Positions 15,056-23,262 of a stretch of DNA of 43,945 bases are shown here, piece by piece (the first letter of the stretch is position 1; every line of letters starts with the position of its first letter). The notes beneath the pieces were generated by a model that saw only the letters and a program-made list of their open reading frames with translations, was not told the origin of the DNA and ran no database searches. The stretch comes from CALARM01 sp036746235 (lineage in GTDB: Bacteria; Vulcanimicrobiota; SpSt-956; JAKJGF01): NCBI GenBank assembly GCA_036746235.1, contig DAIOEN010000035.1:1-43945 (forward strand), written 5' to 3'. The position numbers and the translations under genes were made by a program.

Positions 15056-17017
15056 ATGGAAGATTCTACAAAAAATCTATCTCTTCAAAAAGGAAAAATC
15101 CTTGAAGGAAGATATGAAATAATAAAACTCATAAAAGCAGGAGGTATGGGAGCTGTCTACAGAGGGTATGACAGAACTCTGGAACATATCTGTGCCGTTA
15201 AGGAGCTACTTCCTTCCTCTGATGATGAAAAAGCCACAGAATGGTTCAGGCGGGAAGCAGAATTACTTGCAGGCCTGAACCATTCCGGTATGCCGAAAGT
15301 AACAGATTATTTTATTTACCATGGCAGATATTATCTTGTCATGAATTTTATAGAAGGTGAAGATCTACATAAAATACTTGTTAAAGAAGGAAAACCCGGC
15401 TTATCTGAAGAGAAAGTCATTGAAATTGCAATAGCGATTTTACATATTCTTCATTATCTTCACAGCCAGTCACCTCCTGTTATATATCGTGATATAAAAC
15501 CGTCAAATATTATGATAGATAAAGACGGAAGGGTAATGTTAATAGATTTCGGCATTGCAAGGGTACTGACAGACAGAGATATAAAGAACACCACTGTAGG
15601 AACTCCCGGATATGCACCGTTAGAACAGTACAGAGGACAGGTAGAACAGAGGTCTGATATCTATTCTCTCGGTGCCACAATGCATCATCTCCTTACAGGT
15701 AATGCTCCCATACCATTTAATTTTGTACCTGTAAAAAACGTTAATCGTAAAGTTTCGGATGAAATAGAATCCATTGTCATGAAAGCTCTGAAGGAAGAGC
15801 CGGAGAATAGATTTTCTTCTGCAGAAGAAATGTTAAAACTTCTGGAAAGACTTGAGAAAGGAGAAAAAGATTTACCTCTTGACTGGCTGGATAAGGGAGA
15901 TATGTGTTTTGATCGTGGTAAATATGAAGAATCAATAAAATATTACGATAAAGCCATAGAGCTCGACAGAAAAGACGGAAGAGCCTGGACTGCCAGAGGT
16001 CTTGCCCTCCATAATAAAGGCATATACAAAGAAGCACTTAAATGTTATGACAGTGCTTTGAAATTTGAACCACATTATCTGCTTGCCTGGCGGGCTAAAG
16101 GTCTTACATTGAATAAACTCGGGAAATACAGAGAAGCAATCGCCTGTTATGATAAAGCCATAGAGCTTGACCCAGATGACGGAAGAGCCTGGAATAATAA
16201 AGGCGTCATTTTAAATACTCTTAAGAAATATGAAAAAGCTGTTATATGTTATGATATAGCTTTAAACATTATACCTGATTATATAAATGCGTGGAATAAT
16301 AAGGGAATAGCCCTGTATCATCAGGGAAAAACAGAAGAAGCTCTGAAAAATTTTTATAAAGCTATGGAAATAAACCCTTCCTTTGAAGACGGAAAGAAGA
16401 ATCTAAAATCTGCCCTTAAGGTTTTCAGAGGGAAATTTCCTTTTGATCTTGCCAGGCCGGGTCATCATCTCTGTGAACAGGGCAGATATGAAGAAGCAAT
16501 TGAATTTTATGATATGGCTTTAAGCATTAACGGCGAACATATCATTGCCCTTTATAATAAAGGTCTCGCTTTATGGGAATTAAAAAAATACAACGAAGCC
16601 CTTGAATGTTACAACATGGTTCTGAAGATAAACCCCTGTCATGATATGGCATGGTACGGTAAAGGAAAAGTTTTTCAGGCCGTCGATGACTATGACGAAG
16701 CTATTAAATGTTATGAAACAGCAGTAAAAACAAATTGCAAAAATAAACCGGCAATCCTCGATCTTGCCTTTATGCTGAACAGGAAAGGAAGATATGAAGA
16801 AGCCCTTGGGCTCTATGATAAAGCCCTTGATATTGACGAAGAGGATATTTATGCACTGAATAATAAAGGTTTTGCTCTTTACAATCTGGGAAAATTTAAA
16901 GAAGCACTGTCATGTTACGATAAAGTGCTTCATATTGCTCCGCAGGATGTAACAGCCATACATTATAGAGAACTTGCAGTAACTATGAATAATATCAGAA
17001 ATGCTGAAAATGCATAA
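15056..17017 (+). CDS. Ser/Thr protein kinase fused to TPR repeats
   Basis: Residues 15-275 form a Hanks-type kinase with the glycine loop KAGGMGAVYRGYD, VAIK-equivalent lysine in CAVKELL, catalytic loop IYRDIKPSNIMID and DFGIARVL. A GTPGYAPLEQYRGQ activation segment precedes the C-lobe. Residues 280-645 hold about nine to ten tetratricopeptide repeats (units such as YEESIKYYDKAIELDRKDGR). There is no membrane segment, so it is probably a cytosolic signalling kinase with TPR-mediated partner recognition. No good ribosome-binding site precedes the ATG at 15056. Its TPR units closely resemble those of the TPR proteins at 28961-29536 and 36488-37339. Confidence 0.93.
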   Translation: MEDSTKNLSLQKGKILEGRYEIIKLIKAGGMGAVYRGYDRTLEHICAVKELLPSSDDEKATEWFRREAELLAGLNHSGMPKVTDYFIYHGRYYLVMNFIEGEDLHKILVKEGKPGLSEEKVIEIAIAILHILHYLHSQSPPVIYRDIKPSNIMIDKDGRVMLIDFGIARVLTDRDIKNTTVGTPGYAPLEQYRGQVEQRSDIYSLGATMHHLLTGNAPIPFNFVPVKNVNRKVSDEIESIVMKALKEEPENRFSSAEEMLKLLERLEKGEKDLPLDWLDKGDMCFDRGKYEESIKYYDKAIELDRKDGRAWTARGLALHNKGIYKEALKCYDSALKFEPHYLLAWRAKGLTLNKLGKYREAIACYDKAIELDPDDGRAWNNKGVILNTLKKYEKAVICYDIALNIIPDYINAWNNKGIALYHQGKTEEALKNFYKAMEINPSFEDGKKNLKSALKVFRGKFPFDLARPGHHLCEQGRYEEAIEFYDMALSINGEHIIALYNKGLALWELKKYNEALECYNMVLKINPCHDMAWYGKGKVFQAVDDYDEAIKCYETAVKTNCKNKPAILDLAFMLNRKGRYEEALGLYDKALDIDEEDIYALNNKGFALYNLGKFKEALSCYDKVLHIAPQDVTAIHYRELAVTMNNIRNAENA

Positions 17018-17094
17018 TATTTCAAGAAATTTATATGAAAATCGTGAAGTGCGGACAGAGAGGAACTTTCTCATGCTTTGCTGTGACCATCCGG

Positions 17095-17448
17095 TCATAG
17101 TGTCTCCTGATGATATTCTCCGATAATTTCAATCAACCCGACAATATTGTCATTCAATAATTCTAAATCCCCGGCAGGTATCCACCATTCAGTATGTGTT
17201 TTTCCTCCGACTTTTTTCACGGGATACCGGTCCATAAATTCTTTCTTTACATGAAATTTTGTTACATACCCCGTTCCTGATTCTTTTACATTCCAGTTCT
17301 GTGCAATCTCCCTTGCATATTCTTCATTTGTAACAGGATAAAATATTGGTTGTTCGGGAAGCCTCGGAGGCCATCTTTTGAAATTATTTTTTTCAAGGAG
17401 TTCCATCTCTTTTGGGCCTGCAGGCCGGTAAAGTGTTACTGTATTCAC
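17095..17448 (-). CDS. Conserved small protein, 'ADP-ribosylation/crystallin J1' type
   Basis: The 117-residue protein begins MNTVTLYRPAGPKEMELLEK and contains PPRLPEQPIFYPVTNEEYA and EWWIPAGDLELLNDNIVG. I recognise these as a widespread uncharacterised family often labelled ADP-ribosylation/crystallin J1. No catalytic site is evident, and that label is not biochemical evidence. Its start overlaps the end of the upstream zinc-ribbon gene by 4 bases, so the two are coupled. Confidence 0.8.
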   Translation of the reverse strand: MNTVTLYRPAGPKEMELLEKNNFKRWPPRLPEQPIFYPVTNEEYAREIAQNWNVKESGTGYVTKFHVKKEFMDRYPVKKVGGKTHTEWWIPAGDLELLNDNIVGLIEIIGEYHQETL

Positions 17449-18101
17449 CGGTTTATCCTCCTGATGTAATCTTCTATCTGCCTCTGAATAAATAAAGCAT
17501 CTTCAGGTTTTTTTATATTTGTAACCATATTCAGAATATCCTTATTTTTTAAAATACAGTTTATTTTATAGGCCACAGGAGTGCCATCTGAAAGTTCTTC
17601 TGCAGAGTAGATTTTTTCTATATCTGATAATTTAATTTTTGTATTTCCATATCCCGGTAAAGGCCGGCATTCAAGAAAAAATTCACCGTTTTTAAGTTTT
17701 ATAAAGGTTTTATTTACAAAACAGGCGAGAGAGTAGTAATTCATAAAAGCTACTACTGATGCACCGAAGAGGAGTAGTAAAAACAATCCCAGATAAATGG
17801 CCAGCATAATTACAGAGGGGTTGCTGAAAATATGTTTTATTAATTTTACTGCCCATATTATAAAAGAAAAAGAAAGACATATGTCCAGAAAAAGTGTTAA
17901 GAAAACAAGGAAGCCATCTATGTTAAAAGGACGAATAATAGAGAGTTCTCCGTCTTTTCTGTCTACTTTTATATATGATGGCACAGGAAGAAGTTCATAT
18001 GTACAATAAGAAAGGGTAGAGCATGTTTCGCAGACTCCAATCATTGTGCGGATATCTATATGGTTTTCAGGAATTTCTTTACTGCAATGGGAACACTTCA
18101 T
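17445..18101 (-). CDS. Zinc-ribbon membrane protein of unknown function
   Basis: The 218-residue protein begins with a probable zinc-binding ribbon, MKCSHCSKEIPEN...GVCETCSTLSYC, with C-x-x-C pairs near residues 3-6 and 29-32. Two hydrophobic segments near residues 80-105 and 115-140 indicate membrane anchoring, followed by a soluble C-terminal domain. I do not recognise a family. It is translationally coupled to the following small gene and preceded by a long heptamer repeat region. Confidence 0.65.
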   Translation of the reverse strand: MKCSHCSKEIPENHIDIRTMIGVCETCSTLSYCTYELLPVPSYIKVDRKDGELSIIRPFNIDGFLVFLTLFLDICLSFSFIIWAVKLIKHIFSNPSVIMLAIYLGLFLLLLFGASVVAFMNYYSLACFVNKTFIKLKNGEFFLECRPLPGYGNTKIKLSDIEKIYSAEELSDGTPVAYKINCILKNKDILNMVTNIKKPEDALFIQRQIEDYIRRINR

Positions 18102-18103
18102 GT

Positions 18104-18256
18104 CAGTTACCAGTTACCAGTTATCAGTGACCAGTTATTGGTTATCAGTGACCGGTTATCAGTTGCCGGCTATCAGTTTTACCAGTAGTTTATAATTTAT
18201 ACTTAAAACTTAATTCCTTCTCTGGTCACTGGTCACTGGTCACTGGTCACTGGTCA
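18104..18256. repeat. Large heptamer tandem repeat array
   Basis: Eleven degenerate 7-base units run from 18104 to 18180 (CAGTTAC, CAGTTAC, CAGTTAT, CAGTGAC, CAGTTAT, TGGTTAT and so on). A second block of five exact CTGGTCA units occupies 18222-18256. The second block is the complement of the CAGTGACC-like units, so the blocks converge and can pair. It fills the gap between the GH13-like and zinc-ribbon genes. Confidence 0.85.
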
Positions 18257-18264
18257 CTGATAAT

Positions 18265-20619
18265 TTACTCTTCATAAGTAAAAACGGTTACTCCTCCCGG
18301 AGGAATTTTTATGTCGCCGTCTTTCCCCGGTTCTGGAGACAGGGAAGGTCTGTTAAGATAATATTTCACTATATCTTCTTCGAATTTTATTGTTTTCTCT
18401 TTTTCCAGATCCAGATTTGCTATTACTCCGATGATTTCCTCGTCATTACCGGGTTCGGACACAGACAGGAACAATACCTCCGGAACTTTTGTATCTATAA
18501 CTGCCATATGGCTGTTCTTTTTAAGAAGAGGTTTTAACTCTTTTATAGCATCGTTCAGAGTGAGAATTTCTCCGATAAAATGTTTTTTATTTGTCCACTC
18601 GCCGCTCAGTCCGGCAGGTTTGCTCATAAGGAGTAATCTTTCCGCATCGGGGTTTTTCGCTCTCTCTTCTTCAGACATATATTCGTAAAATCTGTTTGCT
18701 TCTGCTATATGTGTGGAAAGTCCTACGTTTATGGTAGAAGTGGCAACAAATTCCGTTCCGAAGACCGGATTAAACAGGAGAGGTGAACCTTCCTTTGCCG
18801 ATACGATTCTGCAGAGAGTGTAATAAAGAAGAGAAATCCTTCCTGCCTTTACTGAGTTTACAGGAGCAAGGGTAAAATCGGGAATTCCGTCTTTTAACGG
18901 GGCTTTACTTAAATCCCTTGTGGCAGGTGTCTGACCTGTTCGTTTGGTATTGTAATTATCAGTAAAACCGAACATCTTTCCTTTATATGTATCAAACTGG
19001 GAGATTTCTTCAAATAGTTTTCTCATATGTTTTATATGGAACGATACCGTTTCTTCAGGATGGGTTTCATATGCTTTCATTTCCTTTGCATCACTGTAAG
19101 CAGGCTGACAGTAGGAAAAAACCTTGCCTGTTATTACAAGAGGAGTGTCTACAAGATATGTAAACCCTGCACCCAGATTTTCTTCCCATACGTTGGGCAG
19201 AACTTTTCTTATCTCTGTTTTAAGATCTTCAGGAAGGGCATGACCCATGTCCAGAACAAAAGCATCTACTCCAATATTTTTAAATTTATCGAAATAACCT
19301 GTAATCATATCCCATACAGGTTTATTTCTATATTTCTTTTCTATTTCAGGTTCTACATCTTTAAAGAATTTAGCAGTAACATAGGTAAGGATATTCATTA
19401 CAGGCAATTCTTCATAGGTAGGGTCTGAATAAAGTTTCAGATATGTCACATCAGACCAGAAGGGCTGAATCTCAAATGGTGTATCACAGAAGGCAGGAAG
19501 CACTTCTGCTCTTATATCTTCATTTATTTCTCCTTCTATTTTTTTCCCGTTTTTATCGATTTTATAGTAATATCCTATAAGCTTCCCTGTTTCACCATCT
19601 CTTTTTACCATGTCAGGAGTCCTCAGGAAAAACTCTGCATATTCTTTATCTGTTTTATTTGCATCTATTAAATCTTTAAATTTATAATTGCCGCCGTAAA
19701 TTTTACTCTTATATTCATTGAAAAACCATTCTTCGAAGGCGGCTCTGTCGGCAAAAGTCCTTTTACCAGTAGAGGTTTCGTACTGATATTTTGGGCTGTA
19801 ATAATCAGGCATTCTTTTATTGGAACCTTCTTTTATCCAGTATCCGTAATCAGGATGTTTTTCAAGAACCGTTGAATCTATGGAAACCGTTCTCGGTATA
19901 ACTTCCTGAACGACTTTCATATCCAGGGCATGTGCCGCTTCTATAAAGGCTTTATACTGTTCTTCTGCTGTCTCTTCGAACATGGGATCTGCAAGAGTCG
20001 GTTCTATGGTGAAAGGATCTTTTATTGCAAAGGGAGAGCCCAGATCGCCTTTCCTTCCGTAAATTCCTATTTCAGTTATTGGCTGAAGATGAACCGTATT
20101 ATATCCCAGAGCCTTGAGATAGGGAAGAATAAGAATATTTTTTATAAATGTTCCTGTTTCCCTTGTTCCTTCCGAATTAAGGGTTATGTCTTTCCCTTTT
20201 TCTGTTCCTATATAACCGTCTCCGTCAATGTCATACATGGAAAGAACTCTTGGAAGGAAATTTATTGCTATTGCTCCTGTTCCTGTTTTCAGATCTATTT
20301 TTTCAGTCACTCTATTTTTTTCATCATATTCTATTATATTATTTATAGTAGTTTCTATGAGATTATACGGAGATTCAACCGGTACGGGATTTACGATGTC
20401 ACCGGAAGAAACCAGTTTTTTTAGGTCTTCTTCTCCTCTGAGAGGGTTAACGGTCCATGCGCCGGGTACATAGTATTTTTTATCTTTAAAAGTGTTTTTA
20501 TGTTTTTCGCATGATGACAGAATGGAATTAAGTGCCGGATAGGAAAGATCCTTCTCACTGGCAGATAAAGACGTTAACATAAGAAATAGAATTAAAATAG
20601 ATACACATAAATATTTCAT
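18265..20619 (-). CDS. Secreted GH13-like (alpha-amylase superfamily) protein
   Basis: The 784-residue protein has a signal peptide (MKYLCVSILILFLMLTSLSA). A barrel with alpha-amylase landmarks follows: YLKALGYNTVHLQPITEIG near residue 168, ALDMKVVQEVIPRT near 230, and GVDAFVLDMGHALP near 450 (nucleophile position). WEENLG is a candidate acid/base region and FGFTDNYNT may replace the usual HD. A YDIDGDGYIGTE loop near residue 128 looks like an EF-hand or dockerin-type calcium site. The C-terminal beta domain ends IPPGGVTVFTYEE. Substrate is probably an alpha-glucan, but the motifs are divergent and hydrolase activity is uncertain. Confidence 0.78.
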   Translation of the reverse strand: MKYLCVSILILFLMLTSLSASEKDLSYPALNSILSSCEKHKNTFKDKKYYVPGAWTVNPLRGEEDLKKLVSSGDIVNPVPVESPYNLIETTINNIIEYDEKNRVTEKIDLKTGTGAIAINFLPRVLSMYDIDGDGYIGTEKGKDITLNSEGTRETGTFIKNILILPYLKALGYNTVHLQPITEIGIYGRKGDLGSPFAIKDPFTIEPTLADPMFEETAEEQYKAFIEAAHALDMKVVQEVIPRTVSIDSTVLEKHPDYGYWIKEGSNKRMPDYYSPKYQYETSTGKRTFADRAAFEEWFFNEYKSKIYGGNYKFKDLIDANKTDKEYAEFFLRTPDMVKRDGETGKLIGYYYKIDKNGKKIEGEINEDIRAEVLPAFCDTPFEIQPFWSDVTYLKLYSDPTYEELPVMNILTYVTAKFFKDVEPEIEKKYRNKPVWDMITGYFDKFKNIGVDAFVLDMGHALPEDLKTEIRKVLPNVWEENLGAGFTYLVDTPLVITGKVFSYCQPAYSDAKEMKAYETHPEETVSFHIKHMRKLFEEISQFDTYKGKMFGFTDNYNTKRTGQTPATRDLSKAPLKDGIPDFTLAPVNSVKAGRISLLYYTLCRIVSAKEGSPLLFNPVFGTEFVATSTINVGLSTHIAEANRFYEYMSEEERAKNPDAERLLLMSKPAGLSGEWTNKKHFIGEILTLNDAIKELKPLLKKNSHMAVIDTKVPEVLFLSVSEPGNDEEIIGVIANLDLEKEKTIKFEEDIVKYYLNRPSLSPEPGKDGDIKIPPGGVTVFTYEE

Positions 20620-20728
20620 TTTTATTCCCCTTTATGTAAAAATTTGTTTCTACTTAATTTTAGACACATGTAAAGGTTTATCCTTTGAGTTTGATAGAAA
20701 AACGAAAAAAAATCTGTTATGGAGAATG

Positions 20729-20833
20729 GTGAAGAGTGAAAAGTGAAGAGTGAAAAGTGAGTCGTAGGGGCGAACTACTGTGTTCGCCCGGTACCGATGA
20801 AACTACGCGTCACGCGTCACGCGTCACGCGTCA
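20729..20833. repeat. Two heptamer blocks flanking a GGGCGAAC hairpin
   Basis: GTGAAGA/GTGAAAA alternate through 20729-20756, and four exact CGCGTCA units occupy 20806-20833. Between them GTAGGGGCGAAC (20764-20775) and GTTCGCCCGGTAC (20782-20794) form a compact GC-rich hairpin. GGGGCGAAC...GTTCGCCC hairpins occur as small intergenic repeats in many bacteria. The region lies between the hybrid kinase gene and the GH13-like gene. Confidence 0.75.
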
Positions 20834-20837
20834 CGAT

Positions 20838-22799
20838 TTATTTGACAATTATTTCTGTAACTTTACTTATAAGTAATTCCATATCGTATGGCTTCTGAAG
20901 AAAACCTGCCAGACCTGTGCCGGAGTATTTTTCTGTAATTTCCTGTTCATTATACCCGCTTGAAAGTATTACAGGTATATCTTTTTTGAGCATTTTCATT
21001 TCAAGGAATGTTTCTATACCGTCTTTTTTCGGCATAGTAAGATCCATGATGACACAGGTAATCTTATTATCTGAATATGGAGAAGAATATTTACGAAATA
21101 TTTCTATTGCTTCAATACCATCGGAGGCGTATAGAACATTAAATCCATGACTTACAAGTATTCTATCAAGTACTTCCAGAACTGAATATTCATCATCTAC
21201 TATAAGGATAGTTCCTTTCCCGCGATATTTTACAGCCTTCTTTTTTTTCTTTTTAACCTGTTCCACAGAATTTTTAGTTACAGGGAAGAGCACCCTGAAT
21301 TTTGTTCCTTTCCCCGGTTCGCTGAATAATTTAATGGCCCCTCTGTGTCCTCTTACAATACCGAGTACAGCAGCAAGCCCCAGGCCTCTCCCTGTAAATT
21401 TTGTCGTAAAGAAAGGATCGAATATTCTGGTCTGGCTTTCTCTGTCCATACCACAACCTGTATCTGATACTTCTATATATGAATAAAGACCTTCAGGTAA
21501 GTTATCATCAAGGTAAGTTTCATTCAGATAATTTCTGTCACACTCTATAGATCCTGTAGATACTGATATAAAACCGCTCTGATCTCCTATTGCTTCCGAG
21601 GCATTTATAATGAGATTCATAATAATCTGACGGATCTGCGTTGCATCACCTTCTACAGGTTTTATATGTTCACAGAGATTATATTTCAAAAGTGCTTTTT
21701 TTGAAATGGAAACTTTAAGCATATGAGCCATTTCTTTCAGTATATTATTCAGGTCAAGAGGCTCAATAATAAATTTACCTTTCCCTGAATAGGCAAGCAT
21801 CTGGCGACAGAGTTCTGCTGCTCTCCTGGAAGATTTCTCAATATCCATAAGTCTATCCCTGGCAGGAGATGAAGAAGTAATATCCATCATCGCAAGATCG
21901 GTATTACCAAGGATTGCCATGAGAATATTGTTGAAATCATGAGCAATACCTCCTGCCAGTATGCCAAGGCTTTCAAGCTTCTGAGTATGAAGTAACTGTG
22001 CTTCCAGTTTTTTCCTTTCTTCTTCTGCTTTTTTAGTCTCAGTAATATCACGGATAATGGTGAGAACCTGACATACCTGCCCTCTTGCATCAAAAATAGG
22101 AAATTTTCTTGTTTCTGTCCATAAATAATTACTGGAAAATTTTATCTCGTCAACCGTTATTAAAGGTTTACCTGTATTTATTACCTGTTTATATTCATTT
22201 TTTAAATTATCGGGAAGTTCGGGAGCTACGTCAAAAAGATGTTTTCCTTTAAGTTCACCATTTATGCCTGAAATTTCATTACGGAAAGCCTGATTGAAAA
22301 GTACGAGACGTAAATCCAGATCTACAACATGAACAAAGTCTTTAATGGCTTCAATTGTTGTACGATACAGGGATTCACTTTCTTTGAGGGCCTCTTCTGC
22401 CATTCTCCTTCTTACTATATTCTCCCATTCTCTTAAAACTCTTGTAACAATTCGGTACATATCGGAAAGGGTATCAGAGGATTTTACGACATAATCTATA
22501 GCTCCTGCTTTTATAGCTTCTACTGCAAGTGTTTCGTTGCCATAACTTGTCATTATTATTACCGGGAAATCCATCTTCCCTGAGACCTTGAGTATTTCAA
22601 TCCCTTCTCCGTCAGGAAGTCGCCAGTCAGTAATCAATACATGAGGTTTGAAAATATTTATTTCAGACCTTGCCTGTTCTATTGTAGGAACAATTTTAGT
22701 AATAAAATTACCGTCTTTATCCATCAGGGATCTGCTTATTAATTCACCGTGAGCTTCATCATCTTCAACTATGAGTATGTTAAGCATATCTTCTTTCAT
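20838..22799 (-). CDS. Hybrid histidine kinase (REC-PAS-HisKA-HATPase-REC)
   Basis: I chose the ATG at 22799 because it follows AGAGGTAA; the longer frame from 22868 overlaps the upstream regulator gene. The 653 residues contain an N-terminal receiver (NILIVEDDEAHGEL, phospho-acceptor in LITDWRLPDG), a PAS domain (about 150-270), HisKA with GILAGGIAHDFNNILMAIL, an HATPase (SDTGCGM, GRGLGLAAVLGIV) and a C-terminal receiver (TILIVDDEYSVLEV, VIMDLTMPKKDG). There is no membrane segment, so it is a cytosolic phosphorelay protein. It follows a single-domain regulator and another kinase, forming one signalling operon. The stimulus is unknown. Confidence 0.93.
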   Translation of the reverse strand: MKEDMLNILIVEDDEAHGELISRSLMDKDGNFITKIVPTIEQARSEINIFKPHVLITDWRLPDGEGIEILKVSGKMDFPVIIMTSYGNETLAVEAIKAGAIDYVVKSSDTLSDMYRIVTRVLREWENIVRRRMAEEALKESESLYRTTIEAIKDFVHVVDLDLRLVLFNQAFRNEISGINGELKGKHLFDVAPELPDNLKNEYKQVINTGKPLITVDEIKFSSNYLWTETRKFPIFDARGQVCQVLTIIRDITETKKAEEERKKLEAQLLHTQKLESLGILAGGIAHDFNNILMAILGNTDLAMMDITSSSPARDRLMDIEKSSRRAAELCRQMLAYSGKGKFIIEPLDLNNILKEMAHMLKVSISKKALLKYNLCEHIKPVEGDATQIRQIIMNLIINASEAIGDQSGFISVSTGSIECDRNYLNETYLDDNLPEGLYSYIEVSDTGCGMDRESQTRIFDPFFTTKFTGRGLGLAAVLGIVRGHRGAIKLFSEPGKGTKFRVLFPVTKNSVEQVKKKKKKAVKYRGKGTILIVDDEYSVLEVLDRILVSHGFNVLYASDGIEAIEIFRKYSSPYSDNKITCVIMDLTMPKKDGIETFLEMKMLKKDIPVILSSGYNEQEITEKYSGTGLAGFLQKPYDMELLISKVTEIIVK

Positions 22800-22821
22800 A
22801 AAATTACCTCTATATACTCTG

Positions 22822-23262
22822 TTAAAACGGCTTTTTATTCCATCCGAGCCAGTAAAATCCCAGTTCATTCATCATTGTGGTAAACTTATCAAAATCCAGA
22901 GGTTTTACAAGATAACTGTTTACATAATTACTGTATGATTTTGTAATGTCTTTTTCCGCTTCAGAAGAAGTAAGTACCACTACAGGGATTTTTCTGAGTT
23001 CTTCAGATGTTTTTATTTCTGTCAATACTTCAAGTCCGTCTATTTTCGGCAGCCTCAAATCAAGTAATATCAGGTTTGGAAGCGGATTTTTCTCCGGATC
23101 TGAAAAATCTCCCTTCCTGAAAAGGTAATTAATTGCTGCTTCTCCGTCAGATACCCTTATAATTCTATTGGCTACCCTGTGCTCTTCAAAACTTCTCATA
23201 ACGAGTTCCGCATGGTCATCATTATCTTCTACCAGAAGTATTGTCAAAATGTCTCCTGTCAT
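22822..23262 (-). CDS. Single-domain response regulator (Rcp1-like)
   Basis: The 146-residue receiver has LTILLVEDNDDHAEL, the phospho-acceptor Asp in LILLDLRLPKIDG, VVVLTSSEAEKD and the lysine in YLVKPLDFDKF. The extended loop after beta-3 (RKGDFSDPEKNPLPN) is typical of Rcp1-type regulators that pair with phytochrome-like or PAS/GAF kinases. It has no output domain. Its start overlaps the kinase stop by 4 bases and is followed by the hybrid kinase, so it probably relays phosphate between the two. Confidence 0.94.
   Translation of the reverse strand: MTGDILTILLVEDNDDHAELVMRSFEEHRVANRIIRVSDGEAAINYLFRKGDFSDPEKNPLPNLILLDLRLPKIDGLEVLTEIKTSEELRKIPVVVLTSSEAEKDITKSYSNYVNSYLVKPLDFDKFTTMMNELGFYWLGWNKKPF

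Noticed and set aside
18104..18256. CRISPR array
   Set aside because: Units are contiguous 7-mers without unique spacers, and no cas genes are present.
19027..20473. Plus-strand frames opposite the GH13-like gene
   Set aside because: Their translations are Phe/Tyr/Cys-rich with no domains, the usual antisense pattern.
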